Source: an uncultured Methylococcaceae bacterium (GTDB lineage Bacteria; Pseudomonadota; Gammaproteobacteria; Methylococcales; Methylomonadaceae). Taken from it: a stretch of DNA of 64,000 nucleotides. A model generated the notes under the pieces. That model saw only the letters and a program-made list of their open reading frames with translations. It ran no database searches and was not told the DNA's origin. Both the position numbers and the translations under genes were made by a program. Shown here piece after piece: positions 54,852 to 63,291 of this stretch. The stretch is from positions 158,066 through 222,065 of the forward strand of contig CAIXAE010000009.1 of the NCBI GenBank assembly GCA_903917345.1. The letters run 5' to 3'. How positions within the stretch are numbered: the stretch's first letter is position 1; the number at the start of each line of letters is the position of its first letter.

Positions 54852-55881
54852 GAATACCTCTCATCGTTTCAATCGATGGATTTAATACAACACCTTGCTC
54901 TGTGACTATCGCCGCAATTAATTCGGCGGGTGTTACATCAAACACCGGATTCCACGCAGAAACTAATGAGCCTTCATGATCGTAACAAGCGGGTAATAGC
55001 TCTTTAGGATCACGCTGCTCTATTTCTATCTCTGCGCCATTGTCGATACCCCAATCAATCGTCGTAGTCGGAGCCACTACCATTAATTTAACACCATGTT
55101 GCTTCGCCAGAACTGCTAAGGAATAGGTGCCAATTTTATTGGCTGTATCCCCATTAGCCGCAATACGATCTGCACCAACAATAATCCAATCAATCGCACC
55201 AGACTTCATTAACCACGCCGCCGCAGAATCTGCCACTAAAGTGACTGGAATGCCATCTTGCGCCAACTCCCATACTGTTAAACGAGCCCCTTGTAACCAA
55301 GGACGTGTTTCACCCGCATAAACATTAACGGCTTGGCGTTTAATCGCGCTTCTTATCACACCTAAGGCTGTACCATAACCACCTGTTGCTAAAGTACCGG
55401 TATTGCAATGCGTCATTAAGCCTTTTGCGCCCGCCAATAAATCGGCACCCATTTCACCCATTTTGATATTTGCGGCGATATCATTCGCATGAATTTGTTC
55501 TGCGGTATTAATAAAAGCTGCTTTAGGATCCTCTAACGTTTGCGCTAAGAGTGTTTGCATTTGCGCTAAAGCCCAAAACAAATTAACGGCAGTCGGTCTT
55601 GATTGTGCCAATAAAGCAATATCTTCAGCTACTTTTTGTTGCCAATCCGCTGCGTCATGGGCAAGATGCCGAGAAACGGATAAGGCCACACCGTAGGCGG
55701 CTGCAATACCAATGGCAGGGGCACCGCGCACGCGCATTGAAACAATCGCTTCTGTAACGCCTGCGGCATCCTGATATTCATCATAAATGATGGTATCGGG
55801 TAATTTACGTTGATCCAATACTTTTAAAGAAGTCCCTGTCCAAATCAGAGCTTGCACCGTTTCATTCGTTTGTTGCGTCAT
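54841..55881 (-). CDS. mtnA: S-methyl-5-thioribose-1-phosphate isomerase
   Basis: Converts methylthioribose 1-phosphate to methylthioribulose 1-phosphate in methionine salvage. The 346-residue eIF2B-like enzyme has MRVRGAPAIGIAAAYG, the catalytic Cys in LMTHCNTGTLATGGYGT and the catalytic Asp in IIVGADRIAANGD with NKIGTYSLA. It is divergent from mtaD, with 72 bp between them, which forms a local salvage unit. mtnP and the downstream dioxygenase steps are not in the window. Confidence 0.95.
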   Translation of the reverse strand: MTQQTNETVQALIWTGTSLKVLDQRKLPDTIIYDEYQDAAGVTEAIVSMRVRGAPAIGIAAAYGVALSVSRHLAHDAADWQQKVAEDIALLAQSRPTAVNLFWALAQMQTLLAQTLEDPKAAFINTAEQIHANDIAANIKMGEMGADLLAGAKGLMTHCNTGTLATGGYGTALGVIRSAIKRQAVNVYAGETRPWLQGARLTVWELAQDGIPVTLVADSAAAWLMKSGAIDWIIVGADRIAANGDTANKIGTYSLAVLAKQHGVKLMVVAPTTTIDWGIDNGAEIEIEQRDPKELLPACYDHEGSLVSAWNPVFDVTPAELIAAIVTEQGVVLNPSIETMRGIHVI

Positions 55882-55953
55882 TATTTGCTAAAACCTAAGG
55901 CTAAAAAGTTATAATTCTCTTATTAAAAATAGTTACTCACACAGGAACAACTG

Positions 55954-57264
55954 ATGCTAATCGATACTCTTCTACATGCGCGTTGGATTATACCCGTTGA
56001 ACCGGAATCCGTAACCTATGAACACCATAGTTTGGCTATTCATCAGGGTAAAATCATTGATTTATTACCGACAGAACTCGCATTACAAAAGTACGAAGCA
56101 ATCAGTACAGAAAACTTAAAAAACCACGCGCTATTACCCGGCTTAATTAATTGTCATACGCATGTCCCTATGACCCTGATGCGTGGCATTGCGGATGACC
56201 TTGCCTTAATGGATTGGCTACAAAACCATATCTGGCCTTTAGAACAAAAATGGATAAGTCCCGCCTTTGTAAAAGACGGGACAGATTTGGCTATTGCCGA
56301 AATGCTCTTAGGTGGCACCACCTGCTTTAATGATATGTACTTCTTTCCTGAAGTTACCGCGCAACAAGCACTAGAACATGGTATTCGTGCAAAAGTAGGA
56401 CTCATCGTGATTGATTTTCCCTCCGCTTGGGCCCAAAACAGCGAAGAATATATTGCTAAAGGTCTGGCTTTACAAGAGCAATTACGCCATTCCACACTCG
56501 TTAGTACCGCCTTTGCCCCACACGCCCCTTATACGGTTTCTGATGAACCCTTACAAAAAATCAGAACGTTAGCAGATGAATTAGATTTACCGGTTCATAT
56601 TCATGTGCATGAAACGGCTTTTGAAGTGGAACAGGCTCAAACGCAATCAGGCCAACGCCCGATACAACGTTTACAGGCTTTAGGCTTAATTAATCCATCA
56701 TTGATCGCTGTACACATGACCCAACTCAATGACGAGGACATTAGTTTATTCGCAGAAGCAGGTGCACACATAGTGCATTGCCCGGAGTCTAATTTAAAAT
56801 TAGCGAGTGGCTTCTGTCCAGTGGCTAAGTGTTTAGCGGCCGGCGTTAATATTGCCTTAGGAACTGATGGCGCCGCCAGTAACAATGATTTAGATATGTT
56901 TGGCGAAATGCGTACTGCTGCCCTACTAGCTAAAGGAGTATCTGGCGATGCAAGTGCAGTACCCGCTATGACAGCACTTAAAATGGCGACTATTAATGGT
57001 GCCAAGGCTTTAGGCATTGATGATATCACGGGCTCTTTAACGATAGGCAAAGCCGCAGATGTTATCGCAATAGATTTAAGCGCTTTAGAAACGCAACCCA
57101 TCTATTCACCTTTATCACAAATTGTTTATGCTGCCAGTCGTCAGCAAGTATCTGATGTATGGGTCGCAGGAAAACGTTTATTAAAAGACCGTCAATTAAC
57201 TACGTTTAATGTGGAAGCTTTAAAAGAAAAAACAAAATCATGGCAAGACCGCTTGTCTTCATGA
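55954..57264 (+). CDS. mtaD: 5-methylthioadenosine/S-adenosylhomocysteine deaminase (TRZ/ATZ family)
   Basis: Amidohydrolase of 436 residues that deaminates methylthioadenosine (and/or SAH) to the inosine form. Metal-binding motifs are in order: NCHTHVPMTLMRG, HIHVHETAFEVEQ, the His in IAVHMTQLND and the Asp in LGTDGAASNNDLDMFGEMR. The divergent partner mtnA makes the methylthioadenosine role likely. Related enzymes act on other aminated rings, so the substrate is assigned by family and context. Confidence 0.9.
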   Translation: MLIDTLLHARWIIPVEPESVTYEHHSLAIHQGKIIDLLPTELALQKYEAISTENLKNHALLPGLINCHTHVPMTLMRGIADDLALMDWLQNHIWPLEQKWISPAFVKDGTDLAIAEMLLGGTTCFNDMYFFPEVTAQQALEHGIRAKVGLIVIDFPSAWAQNSEEYIAKGLALQEQLRHSTLVSTAFAPHAPYTVSDEPLQKIRTLADELDLPVHIHVHETAFEVEQAQTQSGQRPIQRLQALGLINPSLIAVHMTQLNDEDISLFAEAGAHIVHCPESNLKLASGFCPVAKCLAAGVNIALGTDGAASNNDLDMFGEMRTAALLAKGVSGDASAVPAMTALKMATINGAKALGIDDITGSLTIGKAADVIAIDLSALETQPIYSPLSQIVYAASRQQVSDVWVAGKRLLKDRQLTTFNVEALKEKTKSWQDRLSS

Positions 57265-57457
57265 GTGTCTAATAAGGATTAATCCCTAGATCTATACGTT
57301 TTAATGAGCCTGAAGCTAAAAAACGCACTGAATGACTAAGAATTTCTTTAACTGGTTATCGCCAAGTGTTATAGTTTGGGGACAAAAATAAAAACAATGT
57401 TGCTATTCGTAGTAACAGAACTTCAACGCAGCATCTTCTTATTACAGAGTGATTATT

Positions 57458-57946
57458 ATGAACGAACTTTTAGAAAATCTAATTAGTCTTACAAAAAAAA
57501 CAACTAAATTAGTCTTAGAACAGCTTGACGTGATTACTAAGAAAGTAAACGCTGAGCTTAACAAACATAGCACGACGGCTACACAAGAGGCCGCACCCGT
57601 TGCAGCCGCTCCAAAAACAGAGCCTGCTAAAGAAGAACCTGCTAAAACGGTAGCACCAGAAGCGCCTAAACCTGCTGCTGTTGAACCTGTTATCGTTGCA
57701 GAAAAACCAAAACCAGCGCCTAAAAAAGAAGCCGCTCCCGTTAAACCTGCAGCAGCTGCTAAAGCTAAAGCAGTCGATTTTCCCGAAGATTCAGTTCTAA
57801 AACGCCATGCAGCGCAATTGAAAGCGTCGGCTACTCAAACAGTTACGATTAAATCAGCTGCTGCAGCGCCTGCAAAATCAGCTGCTAGCGAAGTACCAAC
57901 CGACTCAATCTTACGTCGTCACTACGAAACATTACACAAAAAATAA
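57458..57946 (+). CDS. Ala/Pro/Lys-rich protein with an amphipathic N-terminus and a duplicated DS-L-RH motif
   Basis: A 162-residue protein that I do not recognise. The first 35 residues form a probable amphipathic helix (LLENLISLTKKTTKLVLEQL), the middle is low-complexity Ala/Pro/Lys/Glu, and a short motif occurs twice: FPEDSVLKRHAAQL (near residue 108) and VPTDSILRRHYETL at the C-terminus. The Ala/Pro/Lys character recalls phasins or histone-H1-like proteins, but neither is shown. I prefer ATG 57458 over an upstream GTG at 57449; AGAG at 57446-57449 is a weak ribosome site. It is followed by a long perfect hairpin. Confidence 0.7.
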   Translation: MNELLENLISLTKKTTKLVLEQLDVITKKVNAELNKHSTTATQEAAPVAAAPKTEPAKEEPAKTVAPEAPKPAAVEPVIVAEKPKPAPKKEAAPVKPAAAAKAKAVDFPEDSVLKRHAAQLKASATQTVTIKSAAAAPAKSAASEVPTDSILRRHYETLHKK

Positions 57947-57971
57947 ATCATTTAATCAAATCGATCAAACT

Positions 57972-58025
57972 AACCCTCGTTAATGGTAGTAGAAGAACAA
58001 TCCTCTACTACCATTAACGAGGGTT
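57972..58025. terminator. Very long perfect hairpin between convergent genes
   Basis: The arms at 57972-57993 and 58004-58025 are 22 bp each and fully complementary (left arm begins AACCCTCGTTAATGG), with a 10-nt loop. It lies between the Ala/Pro/Lys-rich gene and the convergent SnoaL-like gene. Only a short T-run follows on either side, so it may serve as a bidirectional terminator or an mRNA 3' stabiliser. It is longer than the usual intrinsic terminators here. Confidence 0.8.
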
Positions 58026-58048
58026 TATCGCTCAACCAAGACCGCTAA

Positions 58049-58459
58049 TTACGCAGAAACCTGATCTATCCAATCTTGTAAGTTATAGTAATTTGTAATA
58101 CGCGCTACTTTATTATCACGAATTTCAAAAAACGCACCGGCTGGCAAACGATAAGTTTGACCATTTGCCTCGGGTAAACCTTCATCTGTTTTAATATATT
58201 CACCTAATACCACAAACTCAGCAGAAGCACGCGTACCATCAGCACTAGCCATAATAACCATGTCTACTAATTGTTCTTTGTAGTTAGTATTCATTCCACC
58301 CATAAAAACAGAAAACGCTTCTTTACCTACTTCACGTCTGCCTTGATTAATATCGTGAATTACATCATCAGTTAACAAGTTTAAAAAAGTGTCCATATCG
58401 CCACCATTAAAGGCTGCGTAATAGCTTTCTACGAGGTTAATACTTTCTTGTTGTGCCAT
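58049..58459 (-). CDS. SnoaL-like/nuclear transport factor 2-fold protein
   Basis: 136 residues with the cone-like NTF2 fold pattern: LVESYYAAFNGGDMDTFLNL at the start, then VIHDINQG, and the C-terminal strands AGAFFEIRDNKVARITNYYN. The family includes ketosteroid isomerase-like and polyketide cyclase-like enzymes and binding proteins, so no reaction can be assigned. Monocistronic, convergent with the preceding gene and 80 bp after glnS. Confidence 0.8.
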   Translation of the reverse strand: MAQQESINLVESYYAAFNGGDMDTFLNLLTDDVIHDINQGRREVGKEAFSVFMGGMNTNYKEQLVDMVIMASADGTRASAEFVVLGEYIKTDEGLPEANGQTYRLPAGAFFEIRDNKVARITNYYNLQDWIDQVSA

Positions 58460-58539
58460 GTCTCTTCCGAGTTAATATTTAAAAAAGTCGCGTATTTTAT
58501 AATTAAACACGCGGCTATGCCCGTCTTTTTATAAAACGT

Positions 58540-60207
58540 TTAATCTTTAGCCCAGCCGCCTTCTCTTAAAGTCACTGTACGATTAAAGACTAATTTTCCA
58601 TCGACGCTATCTACTGAATCTAAACAAAAATACCCTGTTCTTTCAAACTGATAACGGTTCTCTGGTGATGCTTGAGCCAAACTCGCTTCGACCCGACAGC
58701 CGTCTAACACTTCTAAAGAATCATGATTAATGACGTCTAAAAAGTTAGGTTCATTATCAGGACTCGGTACCGTAAATAAACGATCGTACAAACGAATCTC
58801 AGCTTCTGCAGACTCTGCTTCTGATACCCAATGAATCACGCCTTTTACTTTACGACCTTCTGGATTTTTACCTAAGGTGTCTGGATCATAAGAGCATCGT
58901 AACTCAGTGATCACACCCTCAGCATTTTTGATAATCTCATTACATTTAATCACATAAGAACCGCGTAACCTTACTTCACCACCTTCAATTAAACGTTTGT
59001 ACTTGGGAGGTGGAATTTCTGCAAAGTCATCTTGCTCAATTAAGATGACTTTACTAAAGGGTACCTGCCGTTTACCTAACTCAGGCTTTTGCGGATGATT
59101 ACTGATTTCTAATTGTTCAACTTGCCCATCAGGATAGTTTTCGATAACCACACGTAAAGGTTGTAAGACCGCCATTGCACGTAAAGCATTCTCATTTAAA
59201 TCTTCACGAATACAGTATTCCAATACGCCCATTTCTATCCATGAATTTTGCTTGGTCACACCAATACGCTCACAAAAATCACGAATCGATTTAGGGGTAA
59301 AACCGGCACGACGCAAACCAGCGATGGTGGGCATACGAGGATCATCCCAGCCTTTAACATGCTTTTCTGTTACTAACTGATTGAGCTTACGCTTACTCAC
59401 AATGGTGTATTCCAATTGTAATCTCGCAAACTCGATTTGCTGTGGATGACTAGGTGTTTGGAGTTTATCTAAGACCCAATCATATAATGGTCTATGATCC
59501 TCAAATTCTAAGGTACAAATTGAATGGGTAATGCCTTCAATAGCATCAGAAATACAATGCGTATAATCGTACATAGGGTAAATGCACCAAGCATCTCCCG
59601 TACGATGATGATGCACACGACGAATACGATAAATCGCTGGATCACGCATGTTAATATTGGGCGATGCCATATCAATTTTAGCGCGTAACACATAGGCGCC
59701 ATCAGCAAACTCGCCAGCACGCATACGAGTAAATAAATCTAAATTTTCTTCAATTGACCGATTACGATCAGGACTTTCTTTACCGGGTTCTGTTAAAGTA
59801 CCGCGATACACTCTAATTTCTTCTGCAGATAAACTATCTACATAAGCTAAACCTTGTTCAATTAACTGTACTGCGTAACTATAAAGTTGTTCAAAATAAT
59901 CTGATGCATTATACAAACCCGCCCATTCAAACCCCAGCCATTTCACATCGCGTTCTATTGATTCCATGTACTCGATGTTTTCTTTTTCGGGATTGGTATC
60001 ATCAAAACGTAAATTACATGTACCTTTAAATTCACCTGCGATACCAAAATTTAAGCAGATAGATTTAGCGTGGCCTATGTGTAAATAACCGTTAGGCTCG
60101 GGTGGAAAGCGTGTGGCTACTTTGCCCTGATTTTTGTTTTCTTTAAGGTCATAGGTAATGATTTGACGAATAAAATTGGTCGAAACGGGCGTATCGTTTG
60201 TAGTCAT
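58540..60207 (-). CDS. glnS: Glutaminyl-tRNA synthetase
   Basis: Class I synthetase that charges tRNA-Gln. The 555-residue length equals that of the E. coli type. The HIGH motif is [16 protein letters not shown], the KMSKS equivalent is [10 protein letters not shown], and the anticodon-binding barrels with [10 protein letters not shown] near the C-terminus are complete. Presence of GlnRS fits Gammaproteobacteria. It stands after tusA on the same strand with an 80-bp gap. Confidence 0.97.
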   Translation of the reverse strand: MTTNDTPVSTNFIRQIITYDLKENKNQGKVATRFPPEPNGYLHIGHAKSICLNFGIAGEFKGTCNLRFDDTNPEKENIEYMESIERDVKWLGFEWAGLYNASDYFEQLYSYAVQLIEQGLAYVDSLSAEEIRVYRGTLTEPGKESPDRNRSIEENLDLFTRMRAGEFADGAYVLRAKIDMASPNINMRDPAIYRIRRVHHHRTGDAWCIYPMYDYTHCISDAIEGITHSICTLEFEDHRPLYDWVLDKLQTPSHPQQIEFARLQLEYTIVSKRKLNQLVTEKHVKGWDDPRMPTIAGLRRAGFTPKSIRDFCERIGVTKQNSWIEMGVLEYCIREDLNENALRAMAVLQPLRVVIENYPDGQVEQLEISNHPQKPELGKRQVPFSKVILIEQDDFAEIPPPKYKRLIEGGEVRLRGSYVIKCNEIIKNAEGVITELRCSYDPDTLGKNPEGRKVKGVIHWVSEAESAEAEIRLYDRLFTVPSPDNEPNFLDVINHDSLEVLDGCRVEASLAQASPENRYQFERTGYFCLDSVDSVDGKLVFNRTVTLREGGWAKD

Positions 60208-60287
60208 AACTTTGTAGGTAAGGAGCAGGGATATGTCATTTTAAAGTAGCGCGTTGTAAGGTACAAGGCGACAGTTAAGCGAATAAG

Positions 60288-60518
60288 TTATTTCTTCTGG
60301 ATATAAAAAATCTGTTGGCTATCTTGTTTTATCATTTCTAAGATTTGATGCCCTGCTTGATCGGTAAATACACCAAAATCTAAATGCGCCGCTGGATCAG
60401 TGGCAATCACTTTAACGACGTCACCGCTCTCCATGGCAACTAATATCTTTTTTAATCGTAACAATGGCAAAGGACATAACAAGCCGCTGGCGTCGACTTC
60501 GTGACTAAATTCAAGCAT
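60288..60518 (-). CDS. tusA: TusA-family sulfur carrier
   Basis: 76-residue protein with the invariant Cys of the family in GLLCPLPLLRLKK (CPxP motif). TusA carries persulfide sulfur for tRNA 2-thiouridine and other sulfur-trafficking reactions. A proline-rich CPLP start and the DPAAHLDFGVF strand fit the family. Divergent from cysG with 74 bp between, and placed 80 bp before glnS. Confidence 0.9.
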   Translation of the reverse strand: MLEFSHEVDASGLLCPLPLLRLKKILVAMESGDVVKVIATDPAAHLDFGVFTDQAGHQILEMIKQDSQQIFYIQKK

Positions 60519-60592
60519 TGTTTAGGTACTCTTTAAGCTGTAGAGTGCTTATAATACCATTATCGAACCAATCTAAAAATGCTCTCGAATAA

Positions 60593-61987
60593 ATGGACTA
60601 TTTCCCTCTCTTTATTAAATTGCAGAATAAACCCTGCTTAGTGATCGGTGCGGGTGAAATTGCTGCCCGTAAAATTGAATTATTAGCGCGAGCGGGTGCC
60701 AACATCACCGTCATTGCGCTCGAAATCAGCCATCATGTAGCCAGTCTCGAACAAAAATACAATTTAACCATTCAGCAAAGAGTATTTACCCCTAATGACG
60801 TGATTAATTTTGCTTTAGTCATTTCAGCAACTGACAATAGAAGCACCAACGAATTAGTCGCCCAAAGCTCAGAAACCCACAAAATTCTAGTTAATGTGGT
60901 TGATAGCCCTGACTTATGTGGCTTTATCTTCCCTGCCATTATTGACCGCTCACCTATTATTGCAGCTGTCTCTTCGGGAGGTGCAGCTCCTGTTTTAGCG
61001 CGTTTATTAAGAGCCAAGATAGAAACGATTATCCCACCCGCTTATGGTCAATTAGCTCAGTTAGCAGAACGCTATAGAAACAAAGTTAAAACGCTCATTA
61101 AAGAACCCGCTCAACGCCGTATCTTTTGGGAAAATATCTTTCAAGGATCAGTGGCAGAAGCCGTTTTTGCCGGCAACAATGACAGTGCAGATCAACAATT
61201 ACAGTATGTCCTGCAACAACAAAAAAACACTGCTCCAGTGGGCGAGGTTTATTTAATAGGTGCAGGGCCAGGAGCGGCAGACTTATTAACCTTTAGAGCT
61301 TTGCGTTTAATGCAACAAGCGGATGTGATTGTTTATGATCATTTAGTTTCACCCGAGATTATGGATTTAGCCCGCCGGGATTCAGAAAAGATTTATGTGG
61401 GCAAACAACGTGACAAACATACCCTACCCCAAGAGTCTATAAATACCTTATTAGCTGACCTTGCTAAGGAAGGAAAACGTGTCGTGCGTTTAAAAGGTGG
61501 AGATCCATTTATTTTTGGTCGCGGTGGCGAAGAAATTGAAACTTTAATGGAACAAGGTATTCACTTTCAGGTTGTTCCTGGCATAACAGCCGCTTCGGGT
61601 TGTTCTACCTATGCTGGCATCCCCTTAACCCATAGAGATCATGCACAATCCTGTACTTTTGTGACGGGGCATTTAAAAGATAACTCCATTAATTTAAATT
61701 GGACTCAATTAGCGTTACCCAATCAAACTATTGTCATCTATATGGGCTTGGTCGGTCTTGAAAAGATTTGTGAAGCTTTGATTGCACATGGAAGCCCAAA
61801 AGATTTACCCATTGCCTTGGTTCAACAAGGCACTACGAATAATCAACGTGTTGTGACAGGTGTGCTTGAATCTTTTGCCAACAAAATTGCCAACTTAGAC
61901 ATTAAGCCACCGACTTTAGTTATTATTGGCAATGTAGTCACTTTGCATGACAAGCTGAATTGGTTTCAATTGAACAATCAAAATTAA
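60593..61987 (+). CDS. cysG: Siroheme synthase (CysG)
   Basis: Trifunctional enzyme that makes siroheme from uroporphyrinogen III. Residues 1-200 are the precorrin-2 dehydrogenase/ferrochelatase (CLVIGAGEIAARKIELLARAG, VSSGGAAPVLARLLRA). Residues 215-464 are the SAM-dependent uroporphyrinogen methyltransferase (VYLIGAGPGAADLLTFRALR, RLKGGDPFIFGRGGEE, VPGITAASGCSTYAGIPLTH). The fused 464-residue form is typical of Gammaproteobacteria. Siroheme is needed by NirB in this window. Confidence 0.95.
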   Translation: MDYFPLFIKLQNKPCLVIGAGEIAARKIELLARAGANITVIALEISHHVASLEQKYNLTIQQRVFTPNDVINFALVISATDNRSTNELVAQSSETHKILVNVVDSPDLCGFIFPAIIDRSPIIAAVSSGGAAPVLARLLRAKIETIIPPAYGQLAQLAERYRNKVKTLIKEPAQRRIFWENIFQGSVAEAVFAGNNDSADQQLQYVLQQQKNTAPVGEVYLIGAGPGAADLLTFRALRLMQQADVIVYDHLVSPEIMDLARRDSEKIYVGKQRDKHTLPQESINTLLADLAKEGKRVVRLKGGDPFIFGRGGEEIETLMEQGIHFQVVPGITAASGCSTYAGIPLTHRDHAQSCTFVTGHLKDNSINLNWTQLALPNQTIVIYMGLVGLEKICEALIAHGSPKDLPIALVQQGTTNNQRVVTGVLESFANKIANLDIKPPTLVIIGNVVTLHDKLNWFQLNNQN

Positions 61988-62100
61988 TTCTATCTATAAA
62001 TATTCATTATACTAAGCACCCAAAATAGACTCACTTTATTCAAAACAACTAAAATAAAAGATTGAATTTTTCCGTTAAATTCCCTATTCTTTGCTAGTTT

Positions 62101-62146
62101 ACTTTTTAAGCTAAAAAGTTTTCCACCAAGAGAACCTAGTTCTCTT
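62101..62146 (+). promoter_or_regulatory. Two hairpins in the leader of the cytochrome gene
   Basis: ACTTTTT (62101-62107) can pair with AAAAAGT (62113-62119), and AAGAGAAC (62128-62135) pairs perfectly with GTTCTCTT (62139-62146) around a 3-nt loop. They precede the ribosome site (GAGG, 62161-62164) of the cytochrome by less than 60 bp. They might act as 5' stabilisers of an abundant mRNA or as an operator; function is inferred. Confidence 0.4.
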
Positions 62147-62169
62147 AATTTTAAAACCAAGAGGTCACT

Positions 62170-62508
62170 ATGAAAAAAACACTTGCTACAGCAGCTGGTA
62201 TCGTTTTAATCGCTTTAAGCGGTTCTGCTTTCGCTGACGAACAATTAGAAATTGGTCAAAAAATTTATGAACGTGCTTTCGGCCGTGGTTGTGGTACTTG
62301 CCACGACATCGCGTCAAACCCACAATTACCTGCTAACATCAAAGCTGGCACTTTAACTAGAGCAAGCTTCGAAAAAATCTTAAAAGAAGGTAAAGGCGGT
62401 ATGCCAGTAGCAATCGCTGAAATCATGAAAAACAAAGCAGTAGAAAAAGCGGGTTACGGTGAAGATCAAGCGGTTGACGCTTTATTCGCTTACATCAGCA
62501 GCAAATAA
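62170..62508 (+). CDS. Periplasmic monoheme c-type cytochrome
   Basis: 112-residue protein with a signal peptide (LATAAGIVLIALSGSAFA) and one heme-binding motif CGTCH preceded by FGRG. Probable axial Met is in GKGGMPVA. The small class I size suggests an electron carrier. It has its own ribosome site (GAGG) and a strong terminator, so it is probably monocistronic and well expressed. No specific redox partner can be named from sequence. Confidence 0.9.
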   Translation: MKKTLATAAGIVLIALSGSAFADEQLEIGQKIYERAFGRGCGTCHDIASNPQLPANIKAGTLTRASFEKILKEGKGGMPVAIAEIMKNKAVEKAGYGEDQAVDALFAYISSK

Positions 62509-62527
62509 GAATAAAAATAAGACGCAC

Positions 62528-62569
62528 AAAAAAAGCCGCCCTTGCTCACAAAGCAGGGCGGCTTTTTTT
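62528..62569. terminator. Strong bidirectional intrinsic terminator
   Basis: The GC-rich stem arms AGCCGCCC (62534-62541) and GGGCGGCT, with further TGC/GCA pairs inside, are flanked by A7 and T7 runs. It terminates the cytochrome gene on the plus strand and the two-TM protein gene on the minus strand. Confidence 0.95.
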
Positions 62570-62589
62570 GTCTATCAATTAATGCATGG

Positions 62590-63165
62590 TTACTTTTTTG
62601 CTAAATACTGCGTAATATTTTCTTTTTTGGGTAATCGATAACGATTATTCAACCAAACCCCACCAATTGCAGCCAACATTAAGCCACATGACGCTAAGGT
62701 CAAATAAACTAAACGTTTTAAACTGTGCATTTCTTGCACAATTTGTTCATTAGGTACCGTTGAAGGAACAACTTTGGCGGATTCAGAATAAGACTTTAAA
62801 ACCTGGACTTCATTTTTTAAATCTTCAAGCGTACCCAACGAGTTAGAAACCGATCCTACTCGAATACTTTCTTCTAACGTTCTTAATTTACTTTCTATTG
62901 AACCACTGACCAAACCAACAAACTGGCCTTTTAAGGTATTAACTTCTGCAGATAAAACAGGATTGGGTTCAGATATTTTTATATCCGAACTTTTAAGGCG
63001 ACTAACATCTTGATTTGGAATCAAATAAAAGCCCGCCACAATGATAACTACCATCAATATAAAGATGATAGCTGTTAACCAGCGATTAACTTTCATTAAA
63101 GCTTGATGCGAGGGTATTCTTTGCAGAACGACTAGTTCTGTTTCTGTCTCACGCAACTCACTCAT
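62590..63165 (-). CDS. Unknown two-TM protein with a central coiled coil
   Basis: 191 residues. Membrane helix 1 (WLTAIIFILMVVIIVAGFYL) and helix 2 (YLTLASCGLMLAAIGGVWLN) flank a charged helical region with heptad-like leucines (LRTLEESIRVGSVSNSLGTL, LKNEVQVLKSYSE). No enzymatic motif or known domain is seen. A TM-coiled coil-TM plan suggests a scaffolding or signalling adaptor of the inner membrane. It follows argG on the minus strand after 126 bp and ends at the shared terminator. Confidence 0.65.
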   Translation of the reverse strand: MSELRETETELVVLQRIPSHQALMKVNRWLTAIIFILMVVIIVAGFYLIPNQDVSRLKSSDIKISEPNPVLSAEVNTLKGQFVGLVSGSIESKLRTLEESIRVGSVSNSLGTLEDLKNEVQVLKSYSESAKVVPSTVPNEQIVQEMHSLKRLVYLTLASCGLMLAAIGGVWLNNRYRLPKKENITQYLAKK

Positions 63166-63231
63166 TATTAGATTCCCCTCAAACCAAGCTCATTATTAAT
63201 GTCTTGGCAGGACGTTGTTATTTTTATTGGT

Positions 63232-63265
63232 ACTATTTAGCTCGCAATTATACAAGCTAAATAGT
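63232..63265 (+). terminator. Inverted repeat with T-tract between argG and the two-TM gene
   Basis: The arms ACTATTTAGCT (63232-63242) and AGCTAAATAGT (63255-63265) form a perfect 11-bp stem and are followed on the plus strand by TTTT and a later T9 run. The T-tract orientation fits plus-strand transcription, opposite to the two flanking genes, so its use as a terminator of argG is doubtful. It may act on antisense read-through or simply be a 3' structure. Confidence 0.45.
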
Positions 63266-63291
63266 TTTTGTCCTTTTTTTTTAAACCCTAA

